From contig JAXGGA010001642.1 of the NCBI GenBank assembly GCA_038373865.1, positions 62,001 to 126,000 on the forward strand: DNA of 64,000 bases, in the 5' to 3' direction. Below are positions 46,100 through 55,939 of the stretch, piece after piece. The DNA is from Uloborus plumipes (lineage: Eukaryota > Arthropoda > Arachnida > Araneae > Uloboridae). Positions within the stretch are counted from its first letter, which is position 1; each line of letters opens with the position of its first letter. The translations under genes were made by a program, and so were the position numbers. A model generated the notes under the pieces. That model made no database searches and was not told where the DNA came from. It was given only the letters and a program-made list of their open reading frames with translations.

Positions 46100-46440
46100 C
46101 AACATACGTCTATAAAACATCTTCGAGATGTTCAGTCTCAGGATGCCATGATCGAGCTGTGGGTGCATTTGCTTCAGTTCTGCCTTAGCCCTTTCTTATG
46201 GGCGGTAACTCATTGCATATTACCCAGCTTTTGCCTTCAAATTTCGAGTTGAGCCGCATCATGGTTTGCGGATGCTCGCTGGTAAGGTATATTCATTTCA
46301 TCTACCAGTTTGTTGGCAATCTTAGCTACAATAAGAGGATCATTGAGTCCAGGCTCGGTCAATGACTATTCCTGACTGAGGAGTCCAGAATAGGACGAAA
46401 CTGCAGTCTCACGATGTCATGACCGAGCTGTGGGTTTAAT
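46100..46440 (+). mobile_element. Retrozyme-like repeat, 271-bp monomer with hammerhead ribozyme
   Basis: CAGTCTCA(G/C)GATG(C/T)CATGA and CGAGCTGTGGGT occur at 46133-46164 and again at 46404-46435, an offset of 271 bp. The second occurrence is the 3' part of a complete hammerhead ribozyme. The first has the same 3' part but lacks a recognisable core. The predicted cleavage sites (after 46137 and 46408) would define a 271-nt monomer. Size, repeat layout and ribozyme type match animal retrozymes and Penelope-like elements as a class. Outer borders and a target duplication were not found. Confidence 0.65.
46351..46430 (+). ncRNA. Type-I hammerhead ribozyme A
   Basis: All core elements are present in order. 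CTGAGGA is at 46376-46382 (position 7 of CUGANGA is free). Stem II is GTCC/GGAC (46383-46386 with 46393-46396, loop AGAATA). GAAA is at 46397-46400. Stem III is 2 bp (A46400-T46407, C46401-G46406) with loop TGCA, and the cleavage triplet GTC ends at 46408. Stem I pairs 46373-46375 with 46409-46411, then after an internal loop GCTCGGTCA (46353-46361) with TGACCGAGC (46420-46428), nine perfect pairs. An internal loop in stem I is where natural hammerheads make their activating loop contact. Self-cleavage would be expected between C46408 and T46409. Activity is not shown. Confidence 0.85.
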
Positions 46441-46969
46441 TGTTTATAGTATGGTTATTGTTGTAACTCCACCATTAATTAGATGGCACCATAAGCGACC
46501 AAAACAATAACTTTAACTTCGACTTGGCTCTCGTTACTTTTGTACTTTTGCGTAGTCGTCTCTGGTCGTGTTTCATTGTCCTCATGTATGTTTGTATCTG
46601 TTAAATGTGTAATAAAACTTAAAATACTACAAATGGGTCTTTCCTAAAACTTCCCATCCTATCGTGTTCCTACAGTTATATTTAGAATTTGAATTTCTGA
46701 TGTCACTTTTAAGTAACTTGTTTTCTTCGTTCGCCTGTCTCATCTTAATTTTTAATTTCTGTTTTTTCCGGTGACCATTTATTAATCTCAGGTCTTTAAA
46801 AATAAATATGCAATCATTTTGGACGAGGTATCTTAGGCATGTGTAGGGTGGCACAACGTCAGTTATACATGAAGTGTTAATTTCATTTACAGAAACATTC
46901 ATCTTATCTACAACAGTGATTAACCGCCCCTAAGCAAAGGCTAAGGCAGGAATATGCAATACACCGCCG

Positions 46970-47048
46970 ACTCGTTCATTTCGATCCATGGACTGCAGCT
47001 TCGGGCTTATTATGCCCTCTTCAGCATGGAATACGAAAATAAGCGAGT
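46970..47048 (-). ncRNA. Hammerhead ribozyme B', minus strand, variant core
   Basis: In reverse complement: CTGAAGA (plus 47018-47024), a perfect stem II GGGC/GCCC (47014-47017 with 47003-47006), then GAAG instead of GAAA, and GCTGCAGTC with the cleavage triplet ending at 46991. The A15.1 to G change would turn the conserved A-U pair into G-U and probably reduces or abolishes cleavage. It lies in the opposite arm of the palindrome to ribozyme B. Confidence 0.65.
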
Positions 47049-47112
47049 TGGAGGCAGAAATCCTCTTATAGAGCAAAGAGGATTTTAATCTATAAGAGGA
47101 TTTTTGCCTCCG

Positions 47113-47190
47113 ACTCGTTTACTTTCGTTTTCCATGCTGATGAGGCATAATAAGCCCGAAACTGCAGTCCTTGGATCGAAATGAACGAGT
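47113..47190 (+). ncRNA. Type-I hammerhead ribozyme B, plus strand
   Basis: CTGATGA (47137-47143), stem II GGC/GCC with one bulged C (47144-47146 and 47154-47157), and GAAA (47158-47161). Stem III is A47161-T47168 and C47162-G47167 with loop TGCA, and the cleavage triplet GTC ends at 47169. Stem I is CCATG/CTTGG-type pairing (47131-47136 with 47170-47175, one mismatch). It is extended past internal loops by TTTCG/CGAAA (47123-47127 with 47177-47181) and ACTCGTT/AACGAGT (47113-47119 with 47184-47190). The core is intact. The imperfect stem II may weaken it. Confidence 0.8.
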
Positions 47191-47219
47191 TGGCGGTGTA
47201 TTGCATATTCATCTTATCC

Positions 47220-47569
47220 GTTGTTTTGTTAGATTATACCATCTCTTGGAGTACAAGACTTTATCTTTTAAAGCACAATACTCTTAAATACAATTACTAT
47301 TAGGCACTAATTTGGATAGACACCCAGATGCTTATTTTCACAATACGGATAAATAGTACCTACTTCAAATTTGCGAGAGTAAAAGAAAACTGCGGATCTA
47401 TCTCATTAAATATGAAATTGCTTCTCCAATCCATTTATTACGGCTAATTTTTCGTTCCAGTGTGACCGTTTTTTCGCCATTTAGATGCCACCCTCAGTCA
47501 ACAATTCACTTTCCATTTCTCTTCGCATTGAAACAATACAAACAAAAATTATTTATCCTCATGCGATTT
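47220..47569. other. DNA without recognised gene
   Basis: Nothing recognised beyond AT-rich sequence. Confidence 0.5.
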
Positions 47570-47800
47570 CTTGGAAGCTAAAACGATCAAAGCGAAAAAG
47601 CTTTGATTTCCTGTTTTCTAAGTTTCTAGGAAAACTGATCCCTATCTAAAGAGTAGTGTTTCTGAGCTACGCTCTGCAAAAGCGATCTTTATTTTTGCTG
47701 GAATCAAGAAAAGAATGTAAGCCCGATGGGAATTGATGCATTACCTTTTGTTTTCCCCATATCTACGTCTTTGATGGCCTGATACGTTTGAAGAAGAAGA
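47570..47800. repeat. Diverged duplicate segment, member 1
   Basis: Shares AAAGCTTTGATTTCCTGTT exactly with 50023-50041, then further blocks in the same order (ACTGATCC, GAGCT..GCTC, AAGAATGTA/AAGAATATG, GATGCATTAC/GATTGCATTAC). Non-coding. It may be a duplicated regulatory element or an old repeat. Confidence 0.45.
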
Positions 47801-48202
47801 TCTAAATAGAAGCATCGTTTTTGAAATCTTTATTTAATGTCTAATAATTCTTTAGTATTTTGCCATGCTTTTTAGCTGCAAATTAGCAGCATTTTTTTTT
47901 TCTTTTGGTGTGTCTAATTAAGTATAATTTATTGATATTTAATATTAAAGAGATAAATTTATGGGGAAGGCGATTAAAGTGTTTAAATATGTGCAACGTA
48001 ACTTGGCAGAATATGAAACTTGACTTTATGTCAGTCATATCTATCTGCTTATTTTTAAAAGTGATTTCAAAAACCAAAAAAAATTTTACTTTAACAACAG
48101 ATGGTTCGATATCAGATACACGAGTGGAGCACTGGATTCGGGAGACACAGTTGAATACATTGAGTTGTGTAAAAACGGTAATAATTTCGACTATTATGTG
48201 TA
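47801..48202. other. AT-rich DNA without recognised gene
   Basis: A 101-codon plus-strand frame (47905-48210) has no recognisable domain and runs into the next MITE. Confidence 0.5.
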
Positions 48203-48585
48203 CACTGTAAAAAAATTTCCTGAAATTTTACAGTAAAAGTCACTGGCATCCATGTTGCCAGTAACTTTTACCGTAATATATTTTTTTACTGTGAAATTTA
48301 CGGAAGAGAAAACGAGAACTAAAAAGAGCGAGATACGAACGACAAGGTTCGAACCCGGGACTTAATTTTTTCACACTGCTTTTCTATCCACAGTACTATA
48401 TGATACACATCTGGAAAGCGAAAATAGGGTGTCATCTGCGTCTTACAGTAAGTTACGGGGTGATCAATTGGCGCTGCAATCGCGATTTTTTTATCGGTAT
48501 ATTTTACTGTAAAAATTTTCTGTGCTGTAATCGCTACGTTTTACAGTAACATTTACCGTAAGAGCTTCCTGAATTTTTAACAGTG
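48203..48585. mobile_element. MITE with CACTGTAAAAA ends and an internal tRNA-type B box
   Basis: Ends CACTGTAAAAAAATTTCCTG and, reversed, CACTGTTAAAAATTCAGGA, flanked by TA (48201-48202, 48586-48587). 383 bp. Although the end resembles the ACAGT-rich family, the interior differs. It contains GGTTCGAACCCGGGAC at about 48345-48361, a perfect RNA polymerase III B-box-type word in a palindromic context, possibly captured tRNA or SINE sequence. No A box identified. Confidence 0.7.
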
Positions 48586-48890
48586 TACAATTATGAACTG
48601 TTTTCATTTAGTACCCTGTTTGTCTTAGTTGTGTCCAACAATTGTTTCTCATTACTAACTGTTTTGTGTACTTGTTCATCATTTGGGGGAGGGGAGGAGA
48701 TCGCCTTATCCACAAGTTTAAGCTTTCTCCATACGGTATTTTAAAATTAAGAGGGGGAAAAAATCAAGTGAATTGGTTAATATGGCAGATTGCGAAGCTG
48801 TAGCACTTGAAGATGCTGACTTTGCACGGAGAAAGTGGCACTTTTACTAAAATAGCGATATTTTCGGGAAATAATTTTACTAATGATATA

Positions 48891-49437
48891 CAGTCAACTC
48901 TCATTTATACGCCGCCTCATTTATGCGCCTTTTTCACTTATGCGACGATTTTGAATAATCCCAGCACATTTCATAGCAAAATAATCATAGTATCATTCGT
49001 TTGTGCGTCACTCTAGAGATAAATGCGCCGAACTTTCCCTAAAATGTGAAAAACCTAATTTATTTTCTTTAAAGAATAAGCATTTTTCTTCCCTTTCCTC
49101 TTTAATCTTACGCCTTTATTGCTCACGGAAGGCATTTTTCCGCATGAACTAGAGTTCGGAGAGGGACAATTATCTATTATGCATCGTTTTAAAGGGAACA
49201 GTTTGTAATTAGGCATGCTTCAACTTTTGTTTTCTCTTCATCATTGTAGTTACGTTACAGTCATTGCCCAACAGTAGTAATATGTCCTTTTTTATAGAAA
49301 CATTCTTATTCATTCTCTCATTAGAACATATGTTGCGTTTTAGTCCTTGAAATAGGCTTGTTCACTTATACGTCTCTCTCACTTATGCACCTTCTTCTGT
49401 TGCTCCCTTGGGCCGGCGCATAAGTGAGAATTCACTG
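48891..49437 (+). mobile_element. Pogo/Tigger-like MITE, copy 2
   Basis: CAGTCAACTCTCATTTATAC at the left, reverse match ending GAATTCACTG at the right, with TA borders. 547 bp. The same interior as the copies at 25.1 and 52.8 kb, including the TTATGCGCCTTTTTCACTTA subterminal block. Non-coding. Confidence 0.85.
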
Positions 49438-49439
49438 TA

Positions 49440-49989
49440 AATAAGTATCTAAATATTATGGAAAATATACTACACAACTCAAATGCCCCATAATACAAGT
49501 TTCTATAGTGCTACTGTTACATGCAGCATTTTCTTCTTGTTTACTAAGATGTAATAACATCATTGGTCACTAACTTCACCTTCTTAGACGTTGGAAAAAA
49601 ATTTAATTGCAATAAAACTAATGTAAGATGAAGCTGAATACATTTCCGAGTAATTTCAGTAAATAGTAGTAGTTAATTGATTTGTTTCAAGTGATCGGTG
49701 ACGGGTGAATTTTTAGAAACGACCAATTAAAATTTGAACTTTCCATTTGTCGCAATCCTTAAATATACTCAAATGTACCTAAATTTTGTTTTGGTATTTT
49801 ACATTATTTAGTGGAACAAGGGCAGCAATGTTTAGATAATTATTCTAATGTTTTTCTCTTATCTTTTCGGACGACAATAATACATACACACACACACTCT
49901 AGTATTCTAAGTGGACGACTGAAGAACACAATCTCTATCTCCACGTTGATCCGTACAATAGACCAAAAACTATCTTCTCTCTTGTGACT
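49440..49989. other. AT-rich DNA without recognised gene
   Basis: An AC microsatellite lies at about 49883-49898. Nothing else. Confidence 0.5.
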
Positions 49990-50215
49990 TCTTAGAAAAA
50001 AAATTCAGCCAAAGAAACGCATAAAGCTTTGATTTCCTGTTCTTCGTTTTCTGCTATACTGATCCAAATCTCAATATTTCAGCTCCAACCTGCGCTCCAG
50101 GGAAAACTTTTTTCTGATTTTTCCTGGCTTCTCCAAAGAAGAATATGTATTTTTTGCCGTGGATTGCATTACAATTCGTCGTATTCTTAGCTCCGATATA
50201 TATTTTACTGCTTTT
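49990..50215. repeat. Diverged duplicate segment, member 2
   Basis: Partner of 47570-47800, in the same orientation 2.4 kb downstream, with the same ordered blocks. Confidence 0.45.
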
Positions 50216-51120
50216 GATTGTTGAAACAGCAACTTCTTGTAAACAAAAATGCTCTCGTTCTGATTAACGTATTTCGATAGTTTTCTTTTTTTTTTAATGT
50301 TTTTTTTTTTTTTTAATTATATCAGTATAATTTTAATACTCGTGAAAATATCGAATATTATTAATTAATTTTCTTAAAATCCGTATGAACGTATCTTATT
50401 ATAAATATTTATAATAACTATTTCTTACCATTTTCAGCTTTTTGACTTGAAATGTAATTGAATTTCGTTAGGTTATTTCAAAATAAAATGCGTTTCCTAT
50501 GGAACTCTGTCGAGATTTTCTGTGTAATTGAAGTTATAGTTTAGATAACGAAATAAAGACGAAATTTTCTATAGAAGATAACGACGAAATTTTCTATAGT
50601 TATGCTGTTAATATTCAGCAAATACTCGTTATGTTTTATGATTTTTGTCACAACTATTGACCTTTATAACTCCGGACTTGAGTATCATTGAAGCTGGAGC
50701 ATCATATTTAATATCAGTTATGAAATATATATCAGAAACGTTATTTATGAAACAGAAAAAAAATCTGCACGTAGACTCCTCGTGTTTTTAAAAGAATATG
50801 TTTACGAAACAAAACGTGACAAGAAGGGAAGGGAAGAAAACAAAAAGTATAATTTTTGAAATAAAATAATTTGTCATTCTCATTATGAGTATACAAACTC
50901 TAGAGCTAAAAATGTAAGCTTACATAATTCAAAAACAATGTTTAGCTTTTTGTATCTAAATACTATCAATCTTCTAACAAACTAGAGTAGAAAAGGGTAG
51001 ATGCTTCAGCGTTTATTTAGCATTTTACTCCTAAACAAACACAAATAGGCAAGTACGCGGGAAATGTGGTAAGCAACTCAAGCAAAAATTATTTATCCTT
51101 TTAAGCATCAACTTTACATA
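50216..51120. other. AT-rich DNA without recognised gene
   Basis: T runs near 50285-50315 and a short direct repeat GACGAAATTTTCTATAG at about 50548 and 50583. No gene. Confidence 0.55.
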
Positions 51121-52745
51121 TATGAGCTAATATTTAGAAAAGTGCCAATTTGAGTCCCAAGTGAATTTTCACTGGTATTTCAATAACTAGTTAAAAAAAT
51201 AATTTTCCCCAGAAAGAAGATAAGTTTTGCTTTCATTTCATCTAATAACATCAGAAAAAAAAAATTTTTTCTTCAGAAAATATTGTTTTTATACATCAAA
51301 AATCAGAACGGTAACGTGTCCCAAGTAGCAAAGCTTAGCATGCAAACAGGTCATGCGCACTTTCTAACTTCCCAAAAAAACGCACTTGTACAAAAAACGA
51401 TTCTATTTTTACCCCTTTGTTAATATTTTACTTCATTTTTGTTTTAATCGATTTCTGATTTTCTAGCCGATGCGAAATAAGCGTGTCCCAAGTTCCGCCG
51501 TCAGAGTGGTAACAATAACTTCCGATCTATGTTTAGGCTCCCAAAATCATTTCCTGCACCTATACCACGTGATACTGAGTACCTGGTGGGATGTTTTATT
51601 GAATCGTAATTAAAAATTTGCATTTCTGCATCTAAAATTGTAGGTAAGATTTTTTAAAGTGATTTATAAAATGTGTGTCATTTGAGTCATCAGATCGGTA
51701 ACACGCTCTAAAATGCGCAGTTTTTATTATTTAAAAAATTATTTTATATATAAGTATAGTCCTTTATTACAAGTGAAAAAACCACGTGTTTGATTTTGGT
51801 TTAGTGCGATCGACTCGGAAATAAAAAAAAAAAAAACTTCGTCAGTTTGTCAGATCGGTAACAGTCAGAGCGGTAACATTGAAAAACAGCGAATATGTTA
51901 CAGAACTAACTCACACGTTTCAGAATTATAAAAAGCAAAAATCATAGGTTTTAGCCATAATATTGAATATTTTTGTTCTTAAAAAATGAAAAGCAATGAG
52001 TTTTAGTACAATTGCTTCATTTGTAGTTTGTATGACCAAACAATAGAAGTTAGCAAAATAAGAAAAATTGACACTGCAGAAATTAAGTTAATTAATTATT
52101 ATTATTATATTTATTTATTTATTTATTTTTTGGTGCTTCAATTTCTCATAACTTCGTTAAATAACTAGATAATAACTAGCATGCTAAATTTGAATTTCTG
52201 ATCAAGAAATTAAATTTCTTGCAACTAATTAAAGAAAAGCAAGCAGCAGAGTTGTGTGTTGAAAAAGTTGAAGTTGTGTGTTGTTTCAAAACAAAACAAA
52301 TGTATTATTAGCTTGGATTTGGTAATCTCATAATTTATTTTATCTAAAAACCTTATCGCTCATTTTTATTTCCAAGAAATGCTTTTTTAAAATGAAATTT
52401 GATTTTTAGCCTAATATATATATTTTAATATAATTATCTTAAATCTATGTTAAAAATGCAAGGAAATGATATCATATTTAGAGATGTTAACGAAGACTGA
52501 AAGCATAAATTCAAATATGTAGCTCATATTAGCATCAGATCTGTAACATTCATCAGATCTGTAACGGCTTAAAAGTGGGTAATCTCAGGAGGGGGTAAAT
52601 AACTTCCTTGACCTCCCCCCTTTTATTTTCTTGCATTTAGACCCAATTTAGACTTAAAATCCAATATTAGTTTTTTTCTGAAAAAAAATATTTTTTTCAA
52701 AAAACTCCAACTTCAAATTGGCACTTTTCTAAATATTGGCTCATA
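51121..52745. mobile_element. 1.6-kb TIR element with repeated TCAGANCGGTAAC motif
   Basis: About 33-bp inverted ends TATGAGCYAATATTTAGAAA...GTGCCAATTTGA, with TA borders. The interior has no long frame but carries TCAGANCGGTAAC (one or two bases variable) at about 51303, 51501, 51690, 51850, 51865, 52535 and 52553, plus GTGTCCCAAGT twice. The ends are related to the 277-bp MITE at 8932-9208. The repeats might be binding sites of its own transposase (inference). Superfamily unknown. Confidence 0.7.
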
Positions 52746-52758
52746 TAGGCAATCAATA

Positions 52759-53326
52759 CAGTGAACTCTCACTTATACATCGCCTCCTTTATGCGCCTTT
52801 TTCACTTATAGGACGGTTTCCAATGGTCCCAGCACATTCTATAGCATAATAACGATAATATCATTCGTTTATGCGTCGCTCTAAAGCTAAATATTTCACT
52901 TATGCGCCGAATTTTTTGTAAAATATTAAAAATTTATTTCATTTTCTTTAAAAAATAAGCATGATTGTTCACTTTCTTCTTTAATCTTTTGCCTTTATTG
53001 CTCTCGGAAGGCCTTTTTTCCGTATAAAATAGAATTCGGAGAGGGACAATTATCTATTATGAATCGTTTTAAAGGGACCATTTGTGATTAGGTACGCTAC
53101 AATTTTTGTTTTCTCTTTATCATTGTAGTTACGTTACAGTAATTACCAAATGCCAAAAACCGCAGTAAGATGTCCCTTTTCTATACAAACATTCTTATTC
53201 ATGCTCTCATTAGAACTTATGTCGCGTTTTAGTCCTTTAAATTGGCTTGTTCACTTATACGTCTCTCTCAGTTATGCGACTTTTTCTTTTGGTCCCGTCG
53301 GCCGGCGTATAAGTGAGAGTTCACTG
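52759..53326 (+). mobile_element. Pogo/Tigger-like MITE, copy 3
   Basis: Ends CAGTGAACTCTCACTTATAC / GAGAGTTCACTG with TA borders (52757-52758, 53327-53328). 568 bp. Same orientation as copy 2 and only 13 bp beyond the 1.6-kb TIR element. Confidence 0.85.
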
Positions 53327-53328
53327 TA

Positions 53329-54262
53329 TTATCATCTGATGACAGCAATGATTTACCGGACTTTTGAAAAATTAGGGTAGACTGACCAGTGAATAAACAT
53401 TTAAGCGAAATTTCGTTTTTAAAAATTCGTAGCATCGTTGAAAATTGCTGCCTTTTCCACATGACAGTAGAAACACTTTAGCAGATATATGTAATTGATT
53501 TTTTAAATATTGCGTTGTTTTTTGGTTGGTTGAAGAGGAAAAAAGAGCCCAGACCCCGTGAATGAACACCCCAAACAAAGGACAAATGCAGCATTTTCTA
53601 ACTGTATTCTTTTTGGAAATGTATAGAATGAAGTTACTACTGCCTGTTTATCTAAGAAAAATGTTTTTAAAACGTATTTTTCCAAGAAAATTGCGAGGTG
53701 TTCATTCACTGGAAGTGTTTATTCATTGGTTGGTCTACCCTATATTTCTAAAAACAGCTCCATACTGTAAACCAAAATTGACCAAGAACGCAGCAATAAA
53801 TAAACGAAAGTGCTACTTTTTTTTCTTTTTTCAACAGCAAATTCAGTTGTGGATGAAGTATATTTGGGATCCCTCTCTATGTTTTCCTAACACTTGTGTC
53901 GTCCCTTCAAGTGATATCTTCTTGCAGCCACAAAAAGGAATCTCCCCGAAGCATTAAAATGCGCTCGATCCTCGATATCTTACCTCCTCGAACGCTTTCT
54001 TAATTCCTCCACTCTTTATGATTCTCGTGCTCGGATTCCTGGAGTTTTATTATTTGGGGTTTCTTAATCCATCTGAAGCAATTTAAGTCATTTTCCCGGA
54101 ATGAGACTTAGGTTGTACTTGATGTGGATAGTAAATAAAATGAGTATGAGAAACAGATTTCGAAAAGTTACTGAGAATCGTAATTGGTATAAATGAGTCA
54201 TGTTCGATCAACTGAACTGAACTGAATTACAATAAACTTAGAGTTAAATAGAACTATTTGTG
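53329..54262. other. DNA without recognised gene, complex island at about 53.85-54.06 kb
   Basis: Overlapping frames on both strands (for example 53562-53957, 131 codons) show no domain. 53850-54060 is more complex (GCGCTCGATCCTCGATATCT, CTCCTCGAACGC) and could be another noncoding island. An acceptor-like TTTTTTCAACAG lies at about 53827, but the following frames close quickly. Confidence 0.4.
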
Positions 54263-55019
54263 CACTGCAAAAAATTTACTGTTGTTTTTGCAGTATCCCT
54301 AGCATCATCATCTCATCGGCCGATGATCGGCCATTCATCGAGACCCGATGAAATTCTCATCGGCCGATGATCCAATATGTCTCATCGGCCGAGCAGAATC
54401 CGAGCAGCAAAATCCGATGAGAATACGATGAGATTTGGAGCAATTTACGAGCAGAACAGTCCCGTGCCGATGAATTTCATCGGGAAACTTGACTGGAGGG
54501 ATATCGTTTTCCGATGGAATATAGCTCGGCTTATTTTCATCTGGAAAGTTGATCGGAAGGATATCGCTTTCCGATGAAAAGTAGTTCATCGAAAACCGTG
54601 CTCGGATACTGATTGGAACGATGTCATCGTGCGTTACGGGATCAGTTTACGAGGAGTTCGATGATCGGCCGAACAAAATCTGATGAGTTGATGCTACTTG
54701 GTATAATACTGGCAGCCAAGGTTTCAATTTAAAACTAAAATGCACAGTAATAAACTATTAAGCTACCTATTTTACAGTTTCTCATTGTAAAGTTAGAAGT
54801 TTTACAGTTTATTGTCGTAAAATTTAGCTTTATAATAATGTAAAAACAACAGTATAATACTGGCAGCTGAGGTTCCAGCTTAAAACTGTAAAATGCATGA
54901 TAATAAACTGTAAAATTGGCAATTTTGCTGTTTATCATTGTAAAATTAGCAATTTTAACAATTTATTACAATAAAATTAGCTGTATTATACTGTAAAAAC
55001 AACATTCTTTTTTACAGTG
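54263..55019. mobile_element. CACTG-TIR MITE (ACAGT-rich family), copy 4, with an insertion
   Basis: CACTGCAAAAAATTTACTG at the left, TTTTTTACAGTG at the right. After removal of 54296-54701 the halves join at GCAGTA|TAATACTGGCAGCC as in the other copies. A TA follows the right end (55020-55021). Confidence 0.8.
54296..54701. mobile_element. MITE rich in CATCGGCCGATGA, inserted in another MITE
   Basis: 406 bp with imperfect inverted ends (TCCCTAGCATCATC..CTCATC versus CCAAGTAGCATCAACTCATC), flanked by TA (54294-54295, 54702-54703). The interior has repeated GATGA/TCATC and CGGCCGATGATCGG words, so both strands contain short open frames. Superfamily not assigned. Confidence 0.7.
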
Positions 55020-55021
55020 TA

Positions 55022-55939
55022 GTTGCACAAGTTAATGTATTATTAGAATTTCAGCTAGCTTTTTTACTGAACCGGTTAAATCTTATCTGAAACTAAAAAT
55101 AAGCTTCTAGATAATTGTTAACTTACGCACTTAGCTTACCTGTTATGTAGTAACTGTTATCCTATCTCAAGGCTTCGTTCATGGTCCGTTCTTTATTCCT
55201 TAAACGTCCCTTTTTTTACTTTATTTTGCATAGTAAATGAAGTATTGTAATCACGAAAATATGTTTACTTTCAAGTGCTCAAAAGTTCACTTTTCGAAAA
55301 ATCTGGTTCTCTTTTTCCATTTCTTAAAAACATATAACGAAAAATGTAATGTAAATTATTATAAGCATGAATATATTTTGAAAAATTAAAATTATTGCAA
55401 TCGAAAATGTCAACCAAGTTTTGTTGTTTTTTATTTAATATTATCTTTTAATGAAACCGGGGGGGGGGATGTAAAGTTGATTTCTTAAAGCTTTGAGAAA
55501 AACGCGTGCTAAGTTCAAACTAGTGGAAGACTTTCATTGGCGTTTTCTTCTGAATTCTACTGTATTGCAAAACCTGCTAGGGTCTACAATCTCTTGTCCT
55601 GAAACAAATCATCATTCTATTTACCGTTTGTACTGGTTACATTCAAATTTTTAAATTTGGCACCGTTGTTCCTAGCGGCCTTTTATAGTCTTCTCCTCTT
55701 TGTGCATGAACAAACACGTTTCAACCTCCCAGTTTGCAGTTTTGATTGCCCTTTTAATCAACACTTTTTTCAATTACAGCCCATAAAAGATGAAACCAGG
55801 ATGACTGAGCTCCTTGGAAAATTCCGAATTTTTCTATACTTAATTTAACCAGTAGCTCCCCACTACTCCGATGGAAATATTGAGACACAGACACATACGT
55901 TTGTTAAAAATAACACTTCGCAGTCAGAGTCCTTAAGTT
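55022..55939. other. AT-rich DNA without recognised gene
   Basis: G9 run near 55460. Nothing else recognised. Confidence 0.55.

Larger units (their letters stand above)
46909..47206. mobile_element. Palindromic hammerhead-bearing retroelement with 12-bp TSD
   Basis: A 298-bp segment lies between direct repeats ATTCATCTTATC (46897-46908 and 47207-47218). Most of it is an inverted repeat: GAATATGCAATACACCGCC at 46950 is matched in reverse up to 47210, with a short central hairpin (TCCTCTTATA/TATAAGAGGA, 47061-47100). Each arm carries a hammerhead motif, one per strand. The 12-bp duplication suggests insertion by reverse transcription. I know retrozymes usually as direct repeats, so the inverted layout is odd. 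Confidence 0.7.

Noticed and set aside
46138..46408. First ribozyme copy at the left end of the 271-bp monomer
   Set aside because: Only the 3' strand is recognisable; no CUGANGA or stem II precedes it, so no second hammerhead is called there.
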